Shown here: positions 27,201 through 39,200 of the stretch, piece by piece
Position numbering within the stretch: position 1 is the first letter of the stretch
Layout of the letters: each line of letters opens with the position of its first letter
Origin: Centropus unirufus
Taxonomy: Eukaryota; Chordata; Aves; Cuculiformes; Centropidae
Reading direction: 5' to 3'
DNA length: 64,000 nt
NCBI GenBank assembly: GCA_013397695.1
Contig: VYZI01000194.1
Coordinates: forward strand, 568,729-632,728
Notes under the pieces: generated by a model
Databases searched by the model: none
Told to the model about the DNA's origin: nothing
The model's input: only the letters and a program-made list of their open reading frames with translations
Position numbers and translations under genes: made by a program

Positions 27201-30200
27201 CATGAAGGGTCTCAGACTGAGTGATGATGAAGGCTGTGTTTTCCTCTGCTGGATAACAGAGTTAAATACAGTTATTTTGTGTTTTTCCTATCTGTCTTGT
27301 GAATACCAAATTGTGCTCTGAGGAAGAATACTAAACACCTGGGCTGTAGAGTGTGTTTTTCTTCTGAGACTAATAGTATAAATTTACCAGCTTACACTTG
27401 GTTTTCTGTTAAAATACAGAGATATAGATTAATGGAGTGCAGTGGGACAGTTATTCCCTCTTCCCACCCAACAGGGTCCTGCAGAATAGTCTAATTGTTA
27501 ATAGTTTCTATTCTAGGGTTTCATAAGAGGGTCCTAGGAATGGAATAACATTATTTCGGAATTCACTTCCCCCTCGGTTCTTTTACTGCAGAAGCAAACG
27601 CATAAAAAAGAATGTGAAAAAGAAACGTGAAACATGAATAGGTCTATGTCCATTGTCCTGATTAGAGCAGCTCTTTGAAACAATTGTGCTCAGGACAAGA
27701 GGCTATGGGCACAAACTGAAACGTATGAAATTCCATATGAACATATGAAAGCATTTTTTACTGTGAGGGTTGTTGAATACTGGAGTACATTGTCCAGAGA
27801 GGTTTTAGAGTCTCTGGCCCTGGAGACATTCAAAACCTGTCTGACCACAGCCCTGGGAGCTTCCTCTACCCGATCCTGCTTGAACAGGGGGATTGCACTA
27901 CCTCATCTCCACAGGGCTCTTCCAACCTCAATGGCTCTGCCCTTCTGTGATTCTGCTTAAAACCTGTTGGTTAAAACCTCGTGATCTGAGGAAGTTTCAA
28001 GAATACCACTTGCCTTACAGGGACACTATAACATAAAGGAAAATCACAACATTTCTTTACCTACCTCCTTACGAAGAGGGATGTGGGGACAGTTTGTTAG
28101 GATACCCCTGGACTGATTGTTGGATAGAAATGGTGAGGAAGAGCGTGCTTCATTGTGTGAGACTCACCACTGATGGCAACATACATAGCAAGAGATTGCT
28201 TCTCAAAGTATCAGCTTGGCTAAGTAACGATCAGAGCGCTCTGTTCCTACTACCCCTAGAGGTTAAATTCAAGAGCAAACACACACCACCCCAAGAATAA
28301 GTGAATTAAAATGTAGGCTGTACTAGTTATGGTCTGTGGCATATGTTGCTTCCCTGAGAGAAATGTGCAACCTCCCATTTCCAACCTTCAGTGCTGGAAA
28401 CAAAGCGCAGCCTGAATCCTTGGGCGTTGACCGTTCCATCAGTGACAAATCTGACATAAGCAAAAGCATCAGAGGTATCCACAGCATCAGGGAGAGTGTT
28501 ACCACAGTACCTGCCCAACAAATTTCCTGCAAACATCAAAGACAGAAAGACAATTTTATGTCTATATATTGTATTTATATTGAAGAATCATTTTCCAGTT
28601 TAACTGGACAGGAAGGAGAAAAATAGTAAAGTCAGCTTATTGCAAAATAGAAGGGTTTTGTTTGTCTGTCTTTGCTTCAGCAACAAGGCAGACAGAAACA
28701 AACACTGCACATTGAAAAGGCTCCAAAGGGAGTCCAAGGGGAAATGCTTTAAGGAGCCTCCGGTGAGGTTTCATAGTACTACTAGGGAAGGGAAGACAAA
28801 CACTGAAACAATTCTCAGACCAGTAGCGTTGTATTCTCGGATCTCCACAAAGTCATTTGTGCAGTCAGAGGAGTTTTGAATATCGAGGCCTTCTAGTCTG
28901 ATGGTAAGATAGTGGCCCCTGGGACCCTGCAGAAACCATTCACACAGCAGGTTGTCTTGATAATGAAGCTCGGGATAACCCACGCTTTCAATGATGCCGG
29001 ATTGTCCTATCACCGTCCCACCACAGGCAGCTGCAAAAGGAAGAAATTACTTGGTTCACTGAAGGACCTCAGAAAGATGACCTTTTCTCCTAAATAAGAG
29101 AGCTAAGGCACAACTGACTTGGTTTCTAACTGTGGTAACAAAACAGGAATTGCCTTCCAGTCAAAAATCTTCCAAATTCTCCTTGTAATTCAACCAGTCC
29201 TAGTTTGGGTGTTGGTTTTTCATTTGTTTTTTGTGATGTTTTGTTTCTTTTTTCCCACACAGCCCCTTCCATTGCAAGCATCCTTTCCTCTCTATCACAG
29301 ATTTCAAAGACTCTATTTATCTCAACCCACATCCATATTTACCAGAAAGATCTTAGAAAGCATTATTATACAATTATAAAGAAATTTACTCTGCTAAATG
29401 TGGATCTAAGTTTTTTATGACTGATGAAATTTGACTATTGGTTTGAGCGTATATGTATGGTCCAGACTCCTCTTTTCTGTAGTTCCTGCCTGTTCATATT
29501 CCATCCTTACGATGCTTTGTAAGGGATCACTGCACAATTTGGAAAACGGCTATTTATTTGTAATTTCCTCTCTGAAAACTAATTTCTCTGTGATATCTGT
29601 AAATATGAATTCATAATAATATGGCTTACAGCAAATAATATTCTCAGAAGGAATTTACTGGATTTTACAGAGTATCCTGTGTGTCTGCTAGTTACAATCT
29701 TTACTCCTCGGAGTGATTAGTGCTTTGTTCCAGGATGATTGACATAGGTGAGATACTGTAAATCTGTCATGGATAAATATAAATTGTGGCTTCATATCCT
29801 AACAACATTTCGTCACAAGTTGCTTCAGTTTTCATGTTCAGAAATGTAACAGCACACTATATTGGTGTAAGGGTTTGAGATCTAACACAACCAGCAAAAT
29901 TCTGTGTGAAGAAAATACATTCCATTACTTTGCCTTTGAGAAATTATCAGTCCTAGACTTCTGCGTGAGTGACACTAACATAATAGCTGCTATTCTTTGA
30001 AGATTATTAACATTAACAAAACAGTAAAATAGTATATTTCTGAATCTGATCAAAGAATATGTTTTATTTCTTTTTAAAACTTTGGCAGTGCTTTCTAATC
30101 CTGTTTTTGCAGCTTGAGAGCAAATAATTTAGAAGTATTTATTTTCCTAGCTGACAAATAACGGGTCTTAGTCCTTTCTTTTTTCAGCCCATTGTTGTGT

Positions 30201-33200
30201 TTCCTCTCTTTGTTTAGTGGCATTGTTATTACACATTGATTTACACAGCTCCTAATTTGTTCTTCTCCTTCCAGCTCTCATCTGATCTTTGCATTCCTCT
30301 TCAGGGTCTATGTTGACCTTTTCTCCTCCTGCCTCTTTGATAGTCATCTTTGAAAAGAGGTTATCCAATCTCTTTTTCCACTGCTGCAAATCTGTGAGCA
30401 TTTCCCTATTACCTTTTCCACAGTTTTCACCTCTTTAAGTGAAGATCATGCTGATCTCAAACCCATATGATGATTTTGATGCCTTACTCTAAATTAATTG
30501 AAGGAGGCACATATCTTTCAGTCCATCTCATAGGCTTGATTCAAGCCCTATTACAAAAGCCTGACACTTGGGATCAAGATCTCTAAAATCCAAGAAATTG
30601 ATAAATGCAAGCATTACCGATGGAGTACTTAGCATTGAATCCCACATGTGTGGCACTGCTGTCAGACCTGAACCTCAGGTACATGGCAGTTCCTGAGGAT
30701 CTCTGCAAGCCTGGCATCGAACTTCCGCACAGCTTGGCAATGATAGGGGCAGTGGAGTCAGCACCATTGCGTACCTCTAGGTAACTGGAAGTGCAGCTAG
30801 AAAAGGAGAGTATTTCCTGTTTAATACATAGCAGTAAAGGCTTGAAATCATTTCAGTATGTGCACAAAGCCAAGAAACTGTAATGAACTAGATCAGTTTC
30901 CATACAGGGTGACCAGAACAGAATCAACAAGTTCATAATCAATGATACTTAGGTAATGTTTGAATCAAAACAAGTGCTAGAAACATTGAGAAAGATTCAT
31001 TCCAAGCCCAGCCTATGATTAGATCAGATCTGACAGAAGCAAGTTCTGGAGAGGAGCACGAGTGGCACTGATAAAGTAGTTGTGGCCATCTTTAGCATAT
31101 TTTTTTTGCACCGTTCAGATTTAGCAGATGTTCCTTACTAAGTCTCGTTGGTGACTGATATAAAACAGATGGAGGGGAGGGAAAAAATCAGGTTTGGGGG
31201 CTTCCTTAGGTGGGCACTGAGAGACCCAAAATATCTTAACTAACAACTTTGGCTACTGAATGTTTCAGTGTCCTGGGAAAACTGTGAGAAAGGACACCTT
31301 TGAGGTTCTCCATCCTGCACCATTTCTTCTGGTAAAATTTGTTTAAAATTTTTAAAAAATTTTAAAATTTTGAAATTTTTTTCTGGTAAAAAAAAATAGT
31401 CTCTCAGGTGAGGCTCACCTTTGCCATATAGTGATCCAGTCCCAAATCAATGAAGTTATCCCAGCTGGAAACCAAGCCTTGTTTTATGCTTCAGGCAGGG
31501 GTGCAAAACATGCAGGCTCATTGCAAATCAGCAGATGGACAATGGAGGAGGGTACTGAGAGTCAAAATGACTCAAAATCAGAATATGAAAGGACTAGAGG
31601 GCACAGATTTTACAGGAAGCACCTTTCTACTGTGGCTGCTCCCTCTTTGTTACATTCGTTTCTGTCATGCACTGTAGAGTCCTAGGAATGTATGCCAGTG
31701 GCCCATTAGCTTCAGGGATCTCTCTTTCAAAAACTTCCTAACCGTGTTTGACTGTAAACCTGACAGTGTGCTCTGGGAGAAATTAAAGACAGTGACAAGG
31801 AAAGTAGAATCAGAATGGAGACTCCAAAAAACAAAAAAAACACAGGCAAAATAATGTGGATGTATACTTTGGTGAAGGTTCAATGTAAAACTGATCTTCA
31901 AACTGCAGCTCTATTGCATGTCCATTAGAAGCAGTTATGGTCCAGACACAGTCAGCATGCTGGGGATAATTGCTCGGATGGTTGGGGGAAGATATATATC
32001 CACTGGGATTGAAATCATTGACATAAATATTCCCTCCACAAGCTGGGGAACAAAAGAGCACCAATAGAAACAATTATTAAGGAAATGGGTGAGGCATCAA
32101 AGCATGACTTATCACTATATTTCAACACAGTTTCCTTTCAATATCATATAATTCCATCAAAAATAAATGCATTTTACTGCTTGCTGTGGAAAAACACTTT
32201 GGTGCTGTATAACCCTATGCTCCTGAGATCCTGCTTTGCTAGCCCTCCTCTTACTGTGGTCCAGTAGTGGACAGGCATTGTTGATGATCTCAAACATCTT
32301 TTAAAAAAAACCCAGTTCTATGAATCTGTTCTATGATTTCCAAATTTTCAGGGCCCTAAATTAAATTGCTTTTAGTTCTTCCTTGGACTGATTCTAAACC
32401 AGATAGGAAATATATTTCTTGCCTTGTTCCTACCCCAGTTCTGAAGAAATAGAAAGCCTACAAGTCAGAGCCTACAGTGTTTCTGTGAATCATTTCGCAC
32501 TTCTGTTTTCCAAATTTTGAAATATCTATTTGAGACAAAAACAAATGTGTGAGGAATGCCAGACAGGGCAATCACAGGGATTTCTTCAGGTTATTCAGGT
32601 TATTCTACATGTTATTCTACAAAAATATCTTTACTTTTACCACAATCTTTCTGTCATCACCACCACTCCGCTCCCCCACCCCCCACACGCTATGTTCTAG
32701 CAATGCAGGTTTAATACAGGGTTTTCATCGAGTTTTATAAATTGAAGTAGTAGGAATAGTATTGTACAGCTTCACTCATTCCCTTCATGGATCCCCTAAA
32801 GTAATGCTAAAAATGATTCTTTGTGGAAGCAGGGAGAAGTGGGCAGATAAAACACTTAAAAATTTGAGTAGATGCCAGGCTGCCTTAGTTGTGTTTAGCT
32901 ACACTGTTCAACAGGAGGTCTCCTCATGTCCCAAGAGACATGTCATGAATACAGTGGAATAACTTCAGATGACAAGTCTCTAATGTACGCCTGGGACCTG
33001 AGTCTCCAATTTTTCACTCTTTAAAAAAAATGTCAGTTCTGGCAGGGAAAGTTATTTTCTCAGCAGAGAGTAAAATCTGTGAGAAATGTTATCACCTTTC
33101 TAGACACACTAGCCCTAAAGCATTCCTGACATCATTAGGCACTTGCACTAGGTACTAGATGTGCAAATAATGTTCTTGTTTCTGGGTGATTTTTCCTTTC

Positions 33201-36200
33201 CTGTAAGAATTTTGAACACCTCTTCCTAAATATAGATGCTACTTCTCTGTTAAGGGGTTCTGCATAAGTTTTTTTTAACTTTAATATTTCCAGGTTCTGT
33301 GACTTGGAACTTCTCTTTAAAAGGGAGAAATTTTAGAGTAGAATCAGAAGTTGTGAACTGAAAAAGACAATGGGACTTTTTTTTTTTTTGCAGAGATCTG
33401 ATTTTACCAGAATTGGTACTTAGAACAAGTTTATCCTTGTAAGGGGACAAACTCCAAGTTGTATCTATTGAGTTGCAGAATTTATTTCCTATTCTTACCT
33501 CGACTCTTAGCTTCGTATTTCAGTTTGAATCCTTGACCCTCATTCCTGCTGTCAGAAATGAAGTGGACAAATAGCTGATTGTCTGTGGTGTACATGGTAG
33601 AGACGGGGCTGCTTCCACAAAACCGCCCACTCCTTCCTCCAGACACCAGTGGTGGGGCAGAATTATCTAACCCATTCTTCAACTAGAAGAAGAGATATTG
33701 CTGATGTCATTTCAAGCAAACAGCCCTGGAATGTCATTTTTTAGCACACAACATCTTAATGCTTCCAGCTGTGGGGGGAAAACAATAGCCTCATGATTAA
33801 TTAATATGCAGCAATAAAGAAGAGAGAGGGAGATATTCCTGATGGCATGTCTCTCTGGTATTTCAATCCCTCACAACCTGGACCGCCTTATTGACACTGC
33901 AATCTACAAGATTCTGTAACTTTAAAAGGCCTGAGGATTTGGTGACCTAGCCAATAATCTCACCTCTATATAATCTCCATGGTTGCAGGAAGTATCCTCA
34001 CTTATAATCTGGAAAGGCTCTTCAAAATGGACAGCAATGGTAAATCCAGAGGTTACTACTACATGCCAGGAACAATTGAGGTTAGGAGCATAGTCTTGAG
34101 GGTAGTTGGGGGATGTTATCACACCCCTGCCTGCATGCAAATAGCCTCCACAACCTGAGAAAAAGGAGTTGAAGCAAAGAAAAAATATTAGCATCAACAA
34201 TTTGCATATTCATTTACGGAAAAACCCCATCGCCTAGCAGGAAGATGTAACAGGTCAAAGCAAATGTTGAAGCAAGTTCATGAAGAGCTGAGGGGCATAG
34301 AACAACGCACACAGTGAATGATCTCCTAAATACAAGCTCGTAGACTGCAAGGTTACGCACACTAAACATCTGGACAGTGAGCGTTCTCAAATTTGACAGA
34401 AGAGTAAGGATCTCCCATGGCCTGAGCTTACTGCTGCCCTGTCTGACCACATTGCTTTTAGACATGGACTAAAGCACTGTAACCTCCTCAGGATGCCAGC
34501 CAGAAAAAAACTCCCCAGGCTGCCCATCGTTATCATAACACCTCCCTCGCTGCCTCAACCCATTCAGGGATATGTTGGCATCCCTGCATGCCTGGGGGAG
34601 AAGTACCGCTGGAAACTGTTGACATTCCTGTTAGAAATTACACAGCTTTCTATATCTGATTCTCTTTGGTTTTTGTCCATATTTTGAGTCATTCATTTCC
34701 CTCTCTTGGCTGGGCATTCTTTCAATCTTCAGCTAAGCTGTTATAAACGTCTGTAAAGTGATTAGTCCGGTTGAATCATGCTCTATTGTATTATGTTGTT
34801 GGGAAAATACCACATTTTACCTTAGCAGATGCAGTCATTTGTTAATGCATATTCATGAGAAGTGAATAATTGTTCTACGTGAGTGATTAGATAGACTGTA
34901 GATGGCTGTTAAAATGTCAGTCTTTTATTACTCATTGTTAGCAGCAAGGCAGGTATCTATCTAGCACAGAAGAGAAACATAGCTTACTTTTGTGATAAGA
35001 GGCATTAAACCCAGCTCCAGTGACACTTGCATCTGACATGAAGTGGATGAACATCGCTTCTCCTGTTGACCTTATTGGTCCAGGAGGTTCTCGTCCACAC
35101 AGAGTAGCCAGCACTGGAGAAAGACTAGTCTCCCCTAAGATAAAAAGAAGACATATTAGTGGTAAAATCAAACAAGTTCACATCTGCCTATTGGTTGCTG
35201 TGGCTTTCAGGCAGGTGCTTTTCAAGATTTTTAACTCCTTACAGTTTGAGAAACATTTCTACAGACCATCAAATATTTTGCTGGACTTTGCTGGTTCTAT
35301 TTTCTCTAGCAGAATGTCTCAGCAGAGAGGAAGTATACTGATTTAGGGCATGTGACCGTTGCTATGTAGATCGATTAAGCTTAATGTACATGAGAATTCC
35401 AGGTACTGGGACCCTGGGTATCTGTGGCAAACTGTCAGGGTAGGGCAAGATTAGTTTCTCACCATCTTGGATAACAAGTTTATCATAGTTGCACGAGCTG
35501 TGAGATTCTATGTCTAGAGCCAAGATATTGAATTCCACAGTGGATCCAGGAGCTCTGATAAGCCACACACAGTCAGCCAAATTTCTATAATTCCTGGGCC
35601 AACCCGGTGAGAAGAGGAATGAAGGTGTTTCTTCAGTTGTTACAGCCCCTCCACACGCACCTGTCACATACAAGAAGAAAAAAAAAATGAAAGAATCCTA
35701 TTTTTAAACTGAACACTCCTCTTGTATAATTTAAGGTGACAGTCCTATAAATAAGAACATTGTGGGCACAGTGGTTATGAGCATAGTCACAGGAATGCAT
35801 TTCTTCAAGCATTGCTTTATTTTGGACTGGAAATACAAGACCTGAAAATCCTGACCTACAAGATGTTCCTGTGCTACCTGGTGCAGCAATGACACAATCT
35901 ATTTAAACACAAGAATCAGCTAGCAGAAGATCTAAGGGTTTCTGCCACAGTTTAACAGAGGTTGCATGTCAAAAAGGAGTGGCATATACATAACCTATAA
36001 TACCTAATTAATTTAGACTCTCCTAATATCAAAGTGCTTTTCTTTCTCCACTTCCAATGTCCCACCTCTAAGTTTAGATGGAGTCCTTGCTGGGATATCT
36101 AGCGGCTTAGTGCTCTCCCAGCACATAAACCCATTACATACTTCCACTATCCTACAGGGTCCCAAGGATCCTTAGTCCTATGCTTGGAAATCTGCCTTTG

Positions 36201-39200
36201 GATTTAGAAAGAAGTCATTGCCCTATGTCCCAAGTAGTCTTAACTTCTTGCTGAACTTGCTCAGAGAAAATCAATGGTACAGGAAGCATATTCCCTCTCC
36301 TTCCAGGAGGTAATTGTCAGAGGTACATGATTGTAATGAGCATATTCTCCTTATTTATGGATATGAAATGCAATGGAGCAAAAGATTTGATATCACAATA
36401 GCCAGTGTTTTAAGAATGGTATTTCAAGAGGGATATATTTTCATGAAAGCATATAAAATGTTTAGCATTCATGAGAAACCCATGTAAAGAAAAAAGACCC
36501 TCTCTCATGCTTATTTTTAAAACATTGTATAAGCAGTACATCTGATCTGTCTGAGGGTCCCTAGAAATCATTTTGAAAAGCTCTTTAAACGCTTAATTAA
36601 AATGCGAATTATAGCTTTCCTTCCATTAGTAACTAATTTTTTCTCCTGTGGGGAATTTTCTTTGGAGTTCTTTAAGTAAATTTCAGTATATCACTATCAC
36701 TTTTAACCACGCATCCCACTGAAAACCTACCTCTAGAAATGGTGCGTGGAACAGCAGAAGCATCCACGGCATACCACTCCAAAAGAAAGCCTTTTCCAGT
36801 CACAGTTGAATCTGACTGGAACTGGATTGTCATGGAACTGCCAGAGGAAGCAAAAGAAGCAGACTCTGCACCACAGTATGTTGCAATAGGACGAGAATTA
36901 ACGGTGGGCCCATCATAAACCTGCATAGAGAAGAAGAATGGTGTTCCTCACGCAGGCAGATTTTCATCTGTCCCATACTCATCAGCTTTCCAAGGAGAAA
37001 ATTACCCTCTATAAATGAGTGAGGGATCTTTCAACAAATACCAGTTAGAAAAACCTCTGTAACAAAATACAGAACAAAATCTCCTTTTCCATTCTACGCT
37101 GCTAATTGTGAAGCTTTCACAGGAGGAAGGTCTGAATGGAAGGCATCAAACTCAGCTGATTCACTACCACAGGGCTGCTGCCTGGGGACGTGCACTGGCC
37201 TTCCATGTTAAACAAGTCCACCGGTACAATCTTGTTCCTTGCTAAGGAAAAAAACCAACACATTGCAGGCGAGGCATTGTTTTCCTTCTTTTAGTTTATG
37301 TTTTTCCCCGAGGAATACACATATTTTAAATTCTATCAAATAAATATACATTTTTTTTCATCTTATATATTTTTATGCCAGTATCTTGGCTGGATCAAAG
37401 TTGTTTCTCTTTCAAACCCATTTGCATCCCTGTCCTCTTCCTCCCAAGAAAAAATGTCCAGTAGAGACAGGTCAGAAATATTAAATAAACATTAGAATTA
37501 CATTGAAGATCTGATCAATGAGTCAGGTTAAAGGTCAGGCTCATTCATATCCACAGAATGTCTAGCTAATTTAAGGAAACTAATTTTGCTTTCCTAAAGC
37601 CAGGCTGAGTTAGAAGAAAGAAGATGCTGTTAAAATATGTCATGAGATGAAGGAAAAATTATTTCCTTTTCAACTAACATTACATTGGGATACCAATGAA
37701 ATTATCATTAATTGAATATACTGAATATATTGAACTAATATTATATTTCTCTTTCCTAAAGATGAAAGAAAAGGATAATTAGTGAAGCAGCTGGAAAGAA
37801 AAAAAATTGACAAGATGATATTTACCTTATTTAAATAAGTCCTTTTTAATGAAGTTCAAACAAGTTGTTGCTCCAGTTTGCTTAGCACTGTGCATGCTGT
37901 ATTTTTTAGCCTGGTGCAAGGGCTAGGCTGTATTACAGGAGGGTATGGAAAAACAATACAACACGAATAAAAAGGTACCTTCCTATTGCTAACAGCAAAT
38001 CCAGAAAGGAAAGGTGCAAGAAAAGGATTTCACCTTGTAGGATTTAAAAATACCTTTATTCTTAGGGGCACAGTCATACTTTCATTACTGTTGTCCTCAA
38101 CTGAGCCAGCACAGAGCCAAGTTCAATCTGGTATCTGACCTGAAATTCTTGAGTGTGAAAACTCAGGACAGTGTCATTGTGGACTGTATATTGTAAGTTT
38201 TGCATTGTAAGTTTCAAACGTATAAATTAGAAATATCTGTTTAGGGAGCCAGGGAATACGTAACCCTTCCTATGGCTACTAATGACTGAAAAGATGACAC
38301 AGCATAAACATTCCACCACACCAGATCCTCTGAAAGTCTTCCCATTCCTTTGGCAGTTTTCTCTATTCATAATTTTTATCACAGTCAATTAAAAAAATAA
38401 TAATTTATCACAAGGAAATCACCTTTAGCTTGTCATAATGGCATCCGTGATGATTTTCTATATCCATCTGCAGGATCCGACCATGGATAACTTGTGAAGC
38501 GTTAACACTTATCCGCCACTGGTAGTTAGAATTATGAGGGTAACTTCTGGGCCACTGTGGGGAAGCTATTTGTCCTCTGTCCCCCACAATATCATTTCCA
38601 TACACTGAAAAACAAGAAAGAGACAACTAAGGCCTCTAATTCACATAGATTAAAAGACGCATTGGGGCCCAGCCTGGAATATTGCTTTTCCATTTCAGTC
38701 CATCTGATTTAATTTACTTAGAACTAGACAGTGCTGTGAGGCACGGACTTGTGTCTCAGACAGTCCTAGGATGCACACCTAATTTTTTTTCGTTGTGGGG
38801 GATGCACTGTGCCCTTATCTGAAGGAAATTACTTGATTTGAGCCATGTGGCTCTACATGTAGCAGAGCTGGGAAGATGGCACAGCTCGATTCTCCCCTGA
38901 CTCTGCCTACTTCGTGTTTGTTTCCTCCCAAAAGTGCTAAATAATTTTTTTTTTTAAATGCCTTTCTGTGTTCTGGTAAAAACGGTTCTGACTTGATTGA
39001 TCTCTGAACTATTGATAGTTCCTTTTGAAAATGAGTAGTAAATGTCTCAGAGTAAGGAAAAAAAAGCTTGCATAAGCAGAATGGCCGTGATGTTTAGCTT
39101 CAGCAGTCTGCTCACGCAGCAAATCTGACTGATGTTTTTCATGATCCCTCAATATTTTGGTCCTATAAACTGTCATCATTTTGCTTTCTTCTAACTGGGA

